Below are positions 1 to 8,747 of a DNA stretch of 64,000 bases, one piece after another. A model generated the notes under the pieces. That model did no database searches and was not told the origin of the DNA. It saw only the letters and a list, made by a program, of their open reading frames with translations. A program made the translations under genes and the position numbers. Each line of letters starts with the position of its first letter. The first letter of the stretch is position 1. The DNA is taken from the NCBI RefSeq assembly GCF_000507765.1, contig NZ_KI669401.1, forward strand, positions 62,001-126,000, read 5' to 3'. Source of the stretch: Streptococcus parasanguinis CC87K. GTDB taxonomy: Bacteria > Bacillota > Bacilli > Lactobacillales > Streptococcaceae.

Positions 1-153
1 GTCGCGACCTACCTTCATTCAGCGATTGCTGAAGACTTGAGCAAGGAGTCTTATGTGGTTTTACCGACAAGCATTAGCAAAGAAATTCCCAAATGGATGA
101 AGAAGTGGAGTGACAATTTAAACGAAAATGTTGAAAATAAAACGTTTTCATGA
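1..153 (+). CDS. C-terminal end of an unrecognised protein (5' end outside window)
   Basis: An open frame enters from the window edge and ends at TGA 151-153, giving the last 50 residues of a protein rich in Lys, Ser and Glu (it contains IPKWMKKWSDN). I do not recognise the family from this tail. It lies 27 bases before the LacI-type regulator on the same strand, so the two may be co-transcribed. The stop lies inside a cre-like sequence. Confidence 0.5.
   Translation, partial: VATYLHSAIAEDLSKESYVVLPTSISKEIPKWMKKWSDNLNENVENKTFS
137..150 (-). promoter_or_regulatory. cre-like / LacI-family operator before the sugar regulator
   Basis: Read on the minus strand this is TGAAAACGTTTTAT, matching 12 of 14 positions of the CcpA consensus TGWAANCGNTNWCA and also resembling the ACGTTT core of the operators downstream. 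It sits about 20 bases before the regulator's ribosome binding site, so it could mediate catabolite repression or autoregulation. Function is inferred. Confidence 0.4.
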
Positions 154-180
154 TAGTATTTAAGAAAAGGAGGTGAAAAA

Positions 181-1176
181 ATGAATGAGCAAAAAAAATC
201 GATTACCATGAAAGATGTTGCAGCAGAAGCTGGAGTTAGTGTTGGGACAGTCTCTCGTGTCATCAATAATGAAAAAGGCATTAAAGAGGTGACCTTAAAA
301 AAAGTTCAACAAGCAATTGAAAAACTTTCTTATGTCCCAGATGAATATGCGAGAGGATTAAAAACGAATCGTAGTAATATTATTGCTTTACTCATTCCAA
401 CTATATGGCATCCTTTCTTTTCTGAATTTGCTTATCATGTTGAAAAAGCACTATTAAAAAATCAATATAAATTATTAATTTGTAATGCGGATAAAGATTC
501 TAAAAATGAGATAGAATACATAAAATTACTTGAGAAAAATAAAGTAGATGGGATTATAGGGATCACCTATTCAGATATTGATAAGTATGTCTCATCAAAT
601 TTACCTTTTGTCAGTATTGACCGTCATTTTTCTGAAAATGTCTATTACGTAACTTCTGAAAATTTTCATGGTGGTCAACTAGCTTGTCGCGAATTAGTCA
701 AACGCGATTGTCAAAATCTAGCTTACATTAGTGGTGTGAACAAACATTTGAATGAAACAACGGAACGGGGGAGAGGTTTCAAAGCGGAGGCTAAACAGAA
801 AAATACGAACCTTTATTGTCTTGAAATGCCGGAACCACTGAATCAAGTAGAAGAGCAAATAAGAACCTTTTTTGAAAAGCATCCTCAGATTGATGGGATT
901 TTCACAGTAAATGATTTTATGGCCCTTCGTGTGATAAAAGTTTTAGGGGATATGGGAAAAATTCCTATAGAAGATTATCAGATTATTGGTTTTGATGGAT
1001 TAAGACCAGCTTTTGATCAACCTTACTTACTTTCTACAATTGTTCAACAAATAGCTCAGATGGCTCAAGCAGCAGTTGAACTATTGCTTAAATTAATTCG
1101 TGAAGAAAAAATAGACCAGAATGTCATAAGTTTACCGGTACATTTTTTTGAAGGAAACACAACAAAAAAATTATAA
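181..1176 (+). CDS. LacI-family regulator of the fructo-oligosaccharide operon
   Basis: A 331-residue LacI/GalR repressor. Residues about 9-55 form the N-terminal helix-turn-helix (TMKDVAAEAGVSVGTVSRV) with the hinge after YARGLKTNRS; the rest is a periplasmic-binding-protein-like sugar sensor domain. Start ATG 181 follows a strong AAGGAGG at 168-174. It precedes a sugar ABC operon whose promoter is bracketed by two perfect TGAAACGTTTCA palindromes, the expected operator type for this family. By analogy with MsmR/ScrR/SusR regulators it probably represses the operon until a fructo-oligosaccharide or sucrose-related ligand binds. The exact inducer cannot be read from sequence. Confidence 0.9.
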   Translation: MNEQKKSITMKDVAAEAGVSVGTVSRVINNEKGIKEVTLKKVQQAIEKLSYVPDEYARGLKTNRSNIIALLIPTIWHPFFSEFAYHVEKALLKNQYKLLICNADKDSKNEIEYIKLLEKNKVDGIIGITYSDIDKYVSSNLPFVSIDRHFSENVYYVTSENFHGGQLACRELVKRDCQNLAYISGVNKHLNETTERGRGFKAEAKQKNTNLYCLEMPEPLNQVEEQIRTFFEKHPQIDGIFTVNDFMALRVIKVLGDMGKIPIEDYQIIGFDGLRPAFDQPYLLSTIVQQIAQMAQAAVELLLKLIREEKIDQNVISLPVHFFEGNTTKKL

Positions 1177-1183
1177 AAAGTGC

Positions 1184-1212
1184 TTGACAAATTATGAAAG
1201 CGCTGTTATAAT
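1184..1212 (+). promoter_or_regulatory. Promoter of the sugar ABC/GH32 operon with embedded cre
   Basis: TTGACA (1184-1189) and TATAAT (1207-1212) are separated by exactly 17 bases. The spacer and -10 carry TGAAAGCGCTGTTA (1195-1208), 13 of 14 matches to the CcpA cre consensus, so catabolite repression by occlusion is likely. Confidence 0.85.
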
Positions 1213-1224
1213 TTAGTCATAAAA

Positions 1225-1236
1225 TGAAACGTTTCA
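1225..1236 (+). promoter_or_regulatory. LacI-family operator O1 (TGAAACGTTTCA)
   Basis: Perfect 12-base palindrome TGAAACGTTTCA about 12 bases downstream of the -10, at the expected transcript start region. An identical copy lies 57 bases downstream. Confidence 0.75.
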
Positions 1237-1281
1237 AAAAAACTCAGCTATTTTAGTTTGAGTTAAAAAATTAATAAAAAA

Positions 1282-1293
1282 TGAAACGTTTCA
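1282..1293 (+). promoter_or_regulatory. LacI-family operator O2 overlapping the start region of the binding-protein gene
   Basis: Second perfect TGAAACGTTTCA, 57 bases centre to centre from O1, immediately before the ribosome binding site of the binding-protein gene. The spacing is about 5.4 helical turns. The palindrome begins one base into an in-frame ATG at 1281; that ATG is unlikely to be the start because AAAGGAGG lies between it and ATG 1308. Confidence 0.7.
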
Positions 1294-1307
1294 AAAAGGA
1301 GGAAGCT

Positions 1308-2621
1308 ATGCGTAAAGGTATTAAGTTATCTGTAGTTGCAGCACTATCATTAGGATTGCTTGCAGGATGTGGTGGGGGATCAAAATCCAAAACTGCAAGT
1401 TCTTCGGACGAAATAAAAGTCTGGGTTCAATTCTCAGATGAAACAGCTGAGGGAAAAGCTTGGCAACAAGTTGTTGATAATTTCAACAAGTCAAAGAAAA
1501 CCAAATATAAGGTTGTGACAGAATATATTCCACGTAGTGGTAGCGGTGGAGGATATGAAGATAAGGTCAACGCTGCTGTTACGACAAATAGTTTACCAGA
1601 TGTTATTACGCTAGATGGACCAAATACTGCTGCCTATGCAAAATCAAAAGTGATTGCTCCCTTGGATGATTATCTAAAGGACAATGACATGGATGATGTA
1701 CTGGACAGTATTAAACAACAGGGAACTTATGATGGTAAATTCTATGCGTTTGGTTTTTCTGAATCAAATGTAGGTGTATACTATAACAAGAAGATGTTTA
1801 AGGAAGCTGGGATTGATGAAGCGAGTTTGCCAACCCTTGAAAAACCATGGACATGGTCTGAGTTTAATGCTATTGCTAAGAAATTAAAAGATCATTTTAA
1901 TAAACCAGCAATCGATTTCCGTTTGAATTCAAATGATGAGATGTTACCATATGCTTATATGCCTCTTATTTGGTCAAATGGTGGTTCTGTTGTAAATTCT
2001 AAAGGAACAAAAGCTGAAGGTTACTTCAATAGTAAGGAAAGTGTTGAAGCTGTTCAATTTATTCAAAATCTAGTAAAAGAGGATTACACTACAGTTAGTC
2101 CTGTTGAAAAAGGATTTGAAACAGGTGAGTATCCGATGGTTCTAAGCGGGTCTTGGACGATTGGGGATCTACAAACAAATTACAAAGATATTGATTTTGG
2201 TATTCTTCCTTATCCAGTTTCAGATAAAACGAAGAAATTGGTCTCACCTTCAGGTAGTTGGCAATTAGCTGTTACAACAAAATCTGATAAAAAAGAAGCT
2301 GCTGCTGAATTTGTTAAGTTTGCAACAAATACAGAATCTAGTGAAATTATAAGCTTGGGGAACAGTGTTCTTCCAATCAGAAAATCAACAATTAAAAATA
2401 TTAAGGATAAAGTATCTGAACCATTGCGCTTCTTGATGGAACAAAATGCTGTATCAGCCCATCCTCGTCCTGTTGTAGTAGCTTATCCACAAGTTTCACG
2501 CGCTTTCCAACAAGCGATGCAAGATATCAGCTATTATAAAGATAATCCAGATGTACAAAAAGTATTAGATGCTCGTACGAAAGAAATGCAAACAGCAATC
2601 GACCAATCTTTAAATAAATAG
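1308..2621 (+). CDS. Sugar ABC transporter substrate-binding lipoprotein (MsmE-like)
   Basis: A 437-residue extracellular solute-binding protein, family 1. ATG 1308 is chosen over the in-frame ATG 1281 because AAAGGAGG (1295-1302) is well spaced and the protein then starts with a classic lipoprotein signal: short basic end, hydrophobic core, lipobox LLAGC. The mature protein would be anchored in the membrane by Cys22 and deliver oligosaccharide to the two downstream permeases. The order regulator, msmE, msmF, msmG, beta-fructosidase matches the fructo-oligosaccharide operon described in Lactobacillus acidophilus, so fructo-oligosaccharides or sucrose are the likely substrates. Confidence 0.88.
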   Translation: MRKGIKLSVVAALSLGLLAGCGGGSKSKTASSSDEIKVWVQFSDETAEGKAWQQVVDNFNKSKKTKYKVVTEYIPRSGSGGGYEDKVNAAVTTNSLPDVITLDGPNTAAYAKSKVIAPLDDYLKDNDMDDVLDSIKQQGTYDGKFYAFGFSESNVGVYYNKKMFKEAGIDEASLPTLEKPWTWSEFNAIAKKLKDHFNKPAIDFRLNSNDEMLPYAYMPLIWSNGGSVVNSKGTKAEGYFNSKESVEAVQFIQNLVKEDYTTVSPVEKGFETGEYPMVLSGSWTIGDLQTNYKDIDFGILPYPVSDKTKKLVSPSGSWQLAVTTKSDKKEAAAEFVKFATNTESSEIISLGNSVLPIRKSTIKNIKDKVSEPLRFLMEQNAVSAHPRPVVVAYPQVSRAFQQAMQDISYYKDNPDVQKVLDARTKEMQTAIDQSLNK

Positions 2622-2633
2622 TTGATATTCAAA

Positions 2634-2671
2634 AGGTGGAAGGAAAGTTATGAAATGTACCTTCCACCTTA
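2634..2671 (+). terminator. Intra-operon hairpin (attenuating terminator)
   Basis: A perfect 11-base stem, AAGGTGGAAGG with CCTTCCACCTT, followed by ATTTTATTT. It lies between the binding protein and the permeases. Such partial terminators commonly raise binding-protein mRNA over permease mRNA; that role is inferred. Confidence 0.7.
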
Positions 2672-2705
2672 TTTTATTTAATGATTTCATCTTAGGAGAC
2701 GAACA

Positions 2706-3608
2706 ATGAGCGAAACAAAGAAAGTCGAAACAAAAAAGAAAGAACGTCTTAAAGAAAATATTATGGGCTATAGCTTTTTAGCTCCAGCCTTAGTATTACT
2801 TTTTATCTTTTTGGTGATACCTGTTGGTATGGTCATCTATTATGCCTTTACAGATTATTACCTATTGACCCCAGAGGACAGAAAATTTGTAGGGTTACAA
2901 AATTTCATGCGCTTAGCACAAGATCCGATCTTTATAAAAAGCTTCCTGAATACCTTGAAATTTGTTGTTTGGATTATTCCAGTACAACTTGGGGCAGCCC
3001 TTGGTATGGCTTTAATCGTAAATAAGAAACGTAAAGGAAACATGTTCTTTAAGGTAGCATTCTTTGCTCCTGTTGTGATGTCTCTCGTGGTTATCTCTAT
3101 TCTTTGGCTATACTTGTTAAATCCAAATAATGGTTTGCTCAATGCCCTACTGAATAAAATTGGTATTTCTTCACAACCATTCTTGACAAGTCCAAAACAG
3201 GCCATGTATGCAATTGTATTTGTTTCTGCATGGCAAGGTGCAGGCTATCAAATGTTGTTATTCCTTGGAGGAATGCAAAATATTCCACAAGATGTTTATG
3301 AGGCAGCAGAGTTGGATGGATTTTCAAAATGGGCTCAATTCAGATACATCACAATGCCTTTATTGAAACCAACTGCCTTATTTGTACTCTTGACGACATT
3401 GATTTCAGCATTTAAATTGATTGTACAACCAATGGTCATGACTCAAGGTGGACCACTAAACTCAACAATTACAATGGTATATTATATTTACCAACAAGGT
3501 TTCACAGACCGTCTCGTTGGTTATTCAAGTTCTATTGCCTTAGTATTTACAACATTGATTGGTATGATCAGTCTTGTACAACGGCGAGTTTTGAAGGAGG
3601 ACGATTAG
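2706..3608 (+). CDS. Sugar ABC transporter permease (MsmF/MalF-like)
   Basis: A 300-residue inner-membrane subunit of a carbohydrate ABC importer. A basic N-terminus is followed by about six membrane segments, and the family-typical coupling loop EAAELDGFSKWAQFRYITMPLL is visible around residues 197-218 (it docks the ATPase). Start ATG 2706 follows TAGGAG. It pairs with the next gene, which starts one base after this stop. No ATPase gene is present in the operon, so the importer must use a shared ATPase such as MsmK, an arrangement known in streptococci. Confidence 0.88.
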   Translation: MSETKKVETKKKERLKENIMGYSFLAPALVLLFIFLVIPVGMVIYYAFTDYYLLTPEDRKFVGLQNFMRLAQDPIFIKSFLNTLKFVVWIIPVQLGAALGMALIVNKKRKGNMFFKVAFFAPVVMSLVVISILWLYLLNPNNGLLNALLNKIGISSQPFLTSPKQAMYAIVFVSAWQGAGYQMLLFLGGMQNIPQDVYEAAELDGFSKWAQFRYITMPLLKPTALFVLLTTLISAFKLIVQPMVMTQGGPLNSTITMVYYIYQQGFTDRLVGYSSSIALVFTTLIGMISLVQRRVLKEDD

Positions 3609-3609
3609 G

Positions 3610-4455
3610 ATGAAACGTTTAAAACCGACTTCTATTTTAGAATATATTTTATTAATTCTATTAGCAGGCCTCTTTCTATTTCCTATGATCTGGATGGTGG
3701 TTTCAGCAATGAAGCCAGAAGCAGATGTGTATAAGAATTTAACAAGTTGGAAAGCTTTCTTACCTAGTTTTAATCCAGCTGATTGGTTTAAACCTTACCA
3801 AGAAGTTCTTTCACGTTTTAGTATTCTAACATACTTAGGGAACAGTATTTTTTATGCAGGAACATTTGCACTGGGGTCTATTATAGTAAATGCCTTAGCG
3901 GGATTTGCATTTGCAAAAATTAATTTTACAGGTAAAAAAATTCTATTTGGCTTTTTATTGGCATTGTTAATCATTCCGATTGAAACAGTGTTGATTCCTC
4001 AATTTACAATTATTAATTCACTTGGCTTAGTCAATAATCGTTTAGCGGTTATTATCCCTGGATTAGCTAGTGTCTTTAATATCTATCTTTTCCGGAACTT
4101 CTTTATTGCCATTCCAGAAGAAATTATCGAATCTGCAAAAATAGATGGTGCAAGTATCTTGCGAATCTTTTTCAAGATTATGTTGCCGATGTCGAAACCA
4201 GCAGTTGCCACAGTCGGTGTTCTTTCCTTTATTTCTAGTTGGAATGATTATATCTGGCCGTTGATGGTTTTAACAGATTCTTCAAAATTTTCAATGCAGG
4301 TAGCGATTACAACCATTAATACAACTCAACCAGTTTATATCAATCAAGTAATGGCTGTTTTGACAATTTCTACAATTCCACTTATTCTAGTATATATCGT
4401 AGCACAAAAATATATTATTCAAGGTTTAGGTGGATCTGGTACAGGTATTAAGTAG
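3610..4455 (+). CDS. Sugar ABC transporter permease (MsmG/MalG-like)
   Basis: A 281-residue partner permease with about six membrane segments and the conserved cytoplasmic loop (ESAKIDGASILRIFFKIMLP, around residue 175) that contacts the ATP-binding subunit. It starts two bases after the first permease stop, with GGAGG inside that gene's end as ribosome binding site. Together the two permeases form the pore for the substrate delivered by the upstream lipoprotein. Length and layout are normal for the family. Confidence 0.88.
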   Translation: MKRLKPTSILEYILLILLAGLFLFPMIWMVVSAMKPEADVYKNLTSWKAFLPSFNPADWFKPYQEVLSRFSILTYLGNSIFYAGTFALGSIIVNALAGFAFAKINFTGKKILFGFLLALLIIPIETVLIPQFTIINSLGLVNNRLAVIIPGLASVFNIYLFRNFFIAIPEEIIESAKIDGASILRIFFKIMLPMSKPAVATVGVLSFISSWNDYIWPLMVLTDSSKFSMQVAITTINTTQPVYINQVMAVLTISTIPLILVYIVAQKYIIQGLGGSGTGIK

Positions 4456-4464
4456 GTGATAAGG

Positions 4465-5919
4465 ATGAAGGAAAGCATTCGAAAAGCAAATCAGTATATT
4501 AATGAAAACAGGGAGAAGGTTGACCAGCAATATAGAGGATCCTTTCACTTACTACCTCCAATAGGCTGGATGAACGATCCTAATGGCTTTGTTTATTTCC
4601 GCGGAGAATACCATTTGTTTTACCAATTCTATCCCTATGATAGTGTTTGGGGGCCCATGCATTGGGGGCATGCCAAATCAAAAGATCTTCTCCATTGGGA
4701 AGAACTGCCAGTAGCATTAGCGCCAAGTGAAAGCTATGATAAGGATGGCTGCTTCTCGGGTAGTGCTATCGTGAAAGACGACAAGCTCTACTTGCTGTAT
4801 ACGGGTCATGTAGACGATGAGGAAAAGCGCGAAGAAACTCAGTGTCTTGCGGTATCGACGGATGGCATTACCTTTGAAAAAATCCCTACTAATCCAGTGA
4901 TTCATGTGGAGCATATTGATGGTATCGCAGATATTGCTGATTTTCGTGATCCTAAAGTCTTTGAATACCAAGGAATCTATTATACTGTAGTTGCTTCCAA
5001 AACAGTAGATGATCGAGGGCAAATTCTCTTGTTTGCGTCAAGTAATCTAGAGGACTGGAGCTTTAAATCAGTCTTACTGGAAGGTGAAAAAGGGCAAGGT
5101 ATCATGTGGGAATGTCCGGATTTCTTCCTCTTAGATGGTAAATGGGTCTTGATTCTGTCTCCCATTGAAATGGAAAGACAGCAAGAAAAATACTGGAATT
5201 TAAATTCGACTGTTGCCTTTATCGGTGACATGAATTGGGAAACGGGTCAGTTTGTTGTCGATTCATATGATGAAATTGATGGTGGCTTGGACTTCTATGC
5301 TCCTCAAACTTGTCAAGGACCAAATGGCGAACGATACATGGTTGCTTGGATGCAAATGTGGCAACGTTCCATCCCTAGTCATGACTTAGGTCATGGTTGG
5401 GCAGGAAGCATGACGGTTCCTAGAAAATTATGTTTGAGAGACGGAAGATTGGTTCAGGAATTACCTGAGTCTGTGAAAGATCACTTCCTTGTAGAGAATG
5501 CGCCAGAAACCATTGCAAAGGGCAATCAAATCACGATCCAAGCTAGAGGGAAACAAACCTTGTTTGAGATAGGTGCTAAATCAGGTCGCTCCTTTATCCT
5601 AAGCTATGGGAATGAATCTGATGCTGATAGTACCTTGCAATTGATTTACGATGCCTCCAATAAACGCTTTAGCTTGAGTCGAGATCAATTTGGACACCTC
5701 ATTTCTGGAAAAGAAAGCCCAGAAATTCAATCAAGATGGATTCAGTTGGATGGTGAAAAGGATCATCATTTCTCGATTCTTCGAGATACCAACTCAATTG
5801 AAGTATTCGTGGATGGTAAAACTCTATCAATGACCTTTTATGAAACGACTGAGAATCCTGTCTATACCTTCAAAGCAGATGAAGGGGTCGATTTAGTTGT
5901 AAAAGCCTATCAAAAATAG
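4465..5919 (+). CDS. GH32 beta-fructofuranosidase / sucrose-6-phosphate hydrolase
   Basis: A 484-residue intracellular glycoside hydrolase family 32 enzyme without signal peptide, cleaving terminal beta-fructosyl bonds of imported fructo-oligosaccharides or sucrose. All three signature motifs are present: WMNDPNG (nucleophile Asp38), RDP (161-163, transition-state stabiliser) and ECP (216-218, acid/base Glu216). The C-terminal third is the beta-sandwich domain. ATG 4465 is preferred to GTG 4456 because AGGTGAT is suitably spaced before it. It is the last gene of the operon. Because an ABC importer rather than a PTS feeds it, unphosphorylated fructosides are the probable substrate. Confidence 0.9.
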   Translation: MKESIRKANQYINENREKVDQQYRGSFHLLPPIGWMNDPNGFVYFRGEYHLFYQFYPYDSVWGPMHWGHAKSKDLLHWEELPVALAPSESYDKDGCFSGSAIVKDDKLYLLYTGHVDDEEKREETQCLAVSTDGITFEKIPTNPVIHVEHIDGIADIADFRDPKVFEYQGIYYTVVASKTVDDRGQILLFASSNLEDWSFKSVLLEGEKGQGIMWECPDFFLLDGKWVLILSPIEMERQQEKYWNLNSTVAFIGDMNWETGQFVVDSYDEIDGGLDFYAPQTCQGPNGERYMVAWMQMWQRSIPSHDLGHGWAGSMTVPRKLCLRDGRLVQELPESVKDHFLVENAPETIAKGNQITIQARGKQTLFEIGAKSGRSFILSYGNESDADSTLQLIYDASNKRFSLSRDQFGHLISGKESPEIQSRWIQLDGEKDHHFSILRDTNSIEVFVDGKTLSMTFYETTENPVYTFKADEGVDLVVKAYQK

Positions 5920-5944
5920 GGACACAAAAATCTCCTAAAGAAGA

Positions 5945-5972
5945 AAAGACAAGTCCTGAGACTTGTCTTTTT
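5945..5972 (+). terminator. Rho-independent terminator of the sugar operon
   Basis: Perfect 10-base stem AAAGACAAGT / ACTTGTCTTT with six-base loop, ending in a T run. Confidence 0.9.
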
Positions 5973-5988
5973 GTTGTATCCTAAATAG

Positions 5989-6192
5989 GTTTTGAGTTTC
6001 ATCGAAGAAAATTTAGGAATTGGCCTCATGACCGATCTGACTCTCTTTCCAGAATATCCAAATCTTGTCAAAATTCCGCTGGTTGAAGAGGAAAAAACAG
6101 TCTTCTATATTAGTTATGCCTATCCAAATGAAGGGGAACCCCAAGCACTTCTTAGTTCCTTTATTGAACGATTAGAGCAGTGTGAAAAATAG
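5989..6192 (+). pseudogene. C-terminal remnant of a LysR-type regulator
   Basis: A 67-codon open frame directly after the sugar operon terminator, with TAG (5986-5988) just upstream, no ATG start and no ribosome binding site. The translation (FIEENLGIGLMTDL, PNLVKIPL, LLSSFIERLEQ) resembles the extreme C-terminus of a LysR-family effector domain, where such 'glyGIGL.P ... L+.IPL' patterns are typical. The rest of the gene is absent, so this is probably a decayed fragment. It suggests the sugar operon was inserted into, or deleted through, a LysR gene. Assignment by motif only. Confidence 0.55.
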
Positions 6193-6238
6193 GGAAGCTG
6201 GTTTAAAATAGACCAGTAGAAAGTGACTTGAATAAAAT

Positions 6239-6292
6239 GAGGCTTGGAGAGAAAGGAAATTCATGATTTCGCTTTGTCTGCCAGCCTTTTTT
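6239..6292 (+). terminator. Possible weak terminator before xseA
   Basis: GAGGCTTGG pairs imperfectly with CCAGCC (6281-6286), followed by T6. The loop is long and the stem has a bulge, so support is modest. Confidence 0.35.
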
Positions 6293-6304
6293 GGTGTTTT
6301 TTGG

Positions 6305-6310
6305 TATAAT
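6305..6310 (+). promoter_or_regulatory. -10 element of the xseA operon
   Basis: TATAAT about 35 bases before the xseA start in an AT-rich stretch following a T run. No convincing -35 is visible. Confidence 0.5.
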
Positions 6311-6344
6311 TAAACTTGATCATATTCTGCAGAAAGGAGTTCCT

Positions 6345-7670
6345 ATGTCCAACTATTTATCCGTATCAAGTTTGACCAAATATTTGAAATTAAAATTTGA
6401 TAAGGATCCCTATTTGGAAAGGGTTTATCTGACAGGGCAGGTCTCCAATTTCCGAAAACGTCCTAATCACCAGTATTTCTCTCTAAAGGATGAAAAGGCT
6501 GTGATTCAGGCGACTGTTTGGGCTGGGATCTATAAGAGTTTTGGCTTTGAGCTAGAAGAAGGCATGAAAATCAATGTCATTGGTCGGATCCAACTCTATG
6601 AGCCAAGTGGGAGTTATTCCATTGTCATCGAAAAGGCGGAGCCAGATGGGGTAGGGGCCTTAGCCATCCAATTTGAGCAACTCAAGAAAAAGCTGACCGA
6701 AGAAGGGCTTTTTCAGGATCGGTGGAAGCAAGCTCTACCACAATTCCCAAGAAAGATCGGGGTGGTCACTAGTCAAAGTGGGGCCGTGATTCGCGATATT
6801 ATCACAACGGTGAGCCGTCGTTTTCCTGGTGTGGACATCGTGCTCTACCCGACCAAGGTCCAGGGAGAAGGCGCTGCAAGTGAGGTGGTTGCCAATATCC
6901 AGAAGGCCAATGCTCGGACGGACCTAGATGTCTTGATCATCGGTCGTGGGGGTGGTTCGATTGAAGACCTCTGGGCCTTTAATGAAGAGCCAGTTGTGCG
7001 GGCTATTTTTGAGTCTAGAATTCCCATTATTTCCAGTGTGGGACATGAGACAGACACGACTCTAGCAGATTTTGTAGCGGACCGACGAGCCGCTACTCCG
7101 ACAGCAGCAGCTGAATTAGCCACTCCGGTGACGAAATTAGATCTCTTGTCGCATTTACAAAAGCAGGAGAATCGCATGGCAACAGCCATGTCCAATCGTT
7201 TGGCCTATAATCGTGAACGTTTGGCCAAATTAAGTCAATCGGTTATTTTTAGACAGCCCGAGAGACTCTATGATAGCTACCTGCAAAAGATTGACCAGTT
7301 GCAATTGCGATTGAAACAAGGGATGCGCGAAGCTTATGGACAAGGGGACAATCAGTTACAAGGTCTGCGCCATCGTCTAGAGGCTATGTCTCCTTTGCAT
7401 CGTATCGAACGTTATCAAGACCGTGTCTTTCAAGATAAGAGACTCTTAACCAGCCGCATGGAACAAGTCCTAAAAGAGCAAAAGATCAAGGTTCAAGGCT
7501 TATCAGAAGCCCTCTTGATGCTGGATACGAGTCGGATTATTGCGCGTGGCTATGCCATGGTCAAGCAAGACGATCAAGTCTTGGATTCGGTTGCGAACGT
7601 AAAAGAAGGAGACCCGCTGTCCCTCATCATGAGAGATGGCCAGTTAGAAGTAGAGGTGAAACATGTCTAA
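6345..7670 (+). CDS. xseA: Exodeoxyribonuclease VII large subunit
   Basis: A 441-residue catalytic subunit of the single-strand-specific exonuclease VII, which acts in DNA repair and recombination. The N-terminal OB-fold covers about residues 1-100 ([17 protein letters not shown]); the catalytic core contains [14 protein letters not shown] and [13 protein letters not shown]; a long coiled-coil region follows before the C-terminal segment. ATG 6345 is chosen because AGAAAGGAG precedes it and [10 protein letters not shown] is the usual streptococcal N-terminus. It overlaps xseB by eight bases, indicating coupled translation, and opens the conserved xseA-xseB-ispA-tlyA-argR-recN run. Confidence 0.97.
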   Translation: MSNYLSVSSLTKYLKLKFDKDPYLERVYLTGQVSNFRKRPNHQYFSLKDEKAVIQATVWAGIYKSFGFELEEGMKINVIGRIQLYEPSGSYSIVIEKAEPDGVGALAIQFEQLKKKLTEEGLFQDRWKQALPQFPRKIGVVTSQSGAVIRDIITTVSRRFPGVDIVLYPTKVQGEGAASEVVANIQKANARTDLDVLIIGRGGGSIEDLWAFNEEPVVRAIFESRIPIISSVGHETDTTLADFVADRRAATPTAAAELATPVTKLDLLSHLQKQENRMATAMSNRLAYNRERLAKLSQSVIFRQPERLYDSYLQKIDQLQLRLKQGMREAYGQGDNQLQGLRHRLEAMSPLHRIERYQDRVFQDKRLLTSRMEQVLKEQKIKVQGLSEALLMLDTSRIIARGYAMVKQDDQVLDSVANVKEGDPLSLIMRDGQLEVEVKHV

Positions 7671-7875
7671 AGAAAAGAAATTTGAAGAAAATTTAGCAGA
7701 TTTGGAAGCCATCGTCCAAAAATTGGAGAGTGGGGATGTGGCTCTTGAAGAAGCGATTACAGAATTCCAAAAAGGAATGAAGTTGTCAAAAGAATTGCAA
7801 GACACCTTGGATCAAGCAGAGAAAACCTTGGTCAAGGTCATGCAAGCAGATGGTACTGAAGCGGATCTAGCATGA
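7663..7875 (+). CDS. xseB: Exodeoxyribonuclease VII small subunit
   Basis: A 70-residue acidic, mostly helical protein, the non-catalytic small subunit that binds the large subunit's coiled coil. The family pattern [19 protein letters not shown] and [14 protein letters not shown] is intact and the length is normal. It overlaps xseA at the start and ispA at the end, so subunit synthesis is translationally coupled. Confidence 0.96.
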   Translation: MSKEKKFEENLADLEAIVQKLESGDVALEEAITEFQKGMKLSKELQDTLDQAEKTLVKVMQADGTEADLA

Positions 7876-8747
7876 GACAAGAAGAAAAACGAAATAGAGT
7901 AGAGCAAGCGATTCGCTCTTTTTATGAGGAAAAATCCATCGCCCCCCATTTAGTGGGCTCGGTCCTTTATTCGATCCAAGCAGGTGGAAAACGCCTGCGC
8001 CCAATGCTTCTTCTAGAATTGTTAGAAGCCTTCGGACAGGAGTTGACAGAGGCTCATTTTCAAGTGGCAGGGGCTTTGGAGATGATCCACACAGGAAGCC
8101 TTATTCATGATGATCTACCGGCCATGGACAATGACGATTACCGTCGGGGGCAATTGACCAATCACAAGAAATTTGGAGAAGATTTGGCGATTTTAGCAGG
8201 AGATGCACTTTTTCTCGATCCCTTTGGCCTGATTGCTGCGAGTGACCTTTCAGATGCGGTCAAGGTCTCTTTGATCCTTGAGTTATCAGATGCTTCGGGT
8301 AGTCGCGGAATGGTAGCTGGCCAAGTCCTTGACATGGAAGGGGAGCACAAACAGCTCACTCTAGCAGAATTGCAAACCATCCATGCCAATAAGACAGGAC
8401 GACTCCTTGCCTATCCATTCATCGCAGCAGCCTCGATTTTAGAGTTGCCAGCAGACATTGGTCAGCTTCTAGAAACAATTGGGAAAACATTAGGGCTGGC
8501 TTTTCAAGTACGGGATGATATTTTGGATTTGGTCGCTGATTTTGAAGCTCTGGGTAAGACTCCTCAAAAGGACTTAGTGGCAGAAAAATCGACTTATCCA
8601 GCCCTCTTGGGATTGGAAGAATCAAAAGCTTTGCTGACAAGTGAATTAGATGCTTGCGAGAACTTGTTGGATCAGATTACGGCTGCTTGCGACTTTGATC
8701 CGCAAGCAATCAAGAAATTAATAGAAGGATTACGAATAGATGGCTAA
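7872..8747 (+). CDS. ispA: Farnesyl/geranyl diphosphate synthase (polyprenyl synthetase)
   Basis: A 291-residue cytoplasmic trans-isoprenyl diphosphate synthase, condensing isopentenyl diphosphate with allylic diphosphates to supply undecaprenyl and quinone-type chains. Both Asp-rich motifs are visible: DDLPAMDND near residue 80 and DDILD near residue 217; GGKRLRP near residue 38 is the substrate-binding motif. It overlaps xseB by four bases and tlyA by eight. Chain-length specificity (C15 versus C20) cannot be settled from sequence alone. Confidence 0.94.
   Translation: MRQEEKRNRVEQAIRSFYEEKSIAPHLVGSVLYSIQAGGKRLRPMLLLELLEAFGQELTEAHFQVAGALEMIHTGSLIHDDLPAMDNDDYRRGQLTNHKKFGEDLAILAGDALFLDPFGLIAASDLSDAVKVSLILELSDASGSRGMVAGQVLDMEGEHKQLTLAELQTIHANKTGRLLAYPFIAAASILELPADIGQLLETIGKTLGLAFQVRDDILDLVADFEALGKTPQKDLVAEKSTYPALLGLEESKALLTSELDACENLLDQITAACDFDPQAIKKLIEGLRIDG

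Noticed and set aside
1281..1307. ATG 1281 as start of the binding protein
   Set aside because: It coincides with the operator palindrome and lacks a ribosome binding site; the lipoprotein signal begins at 1308.
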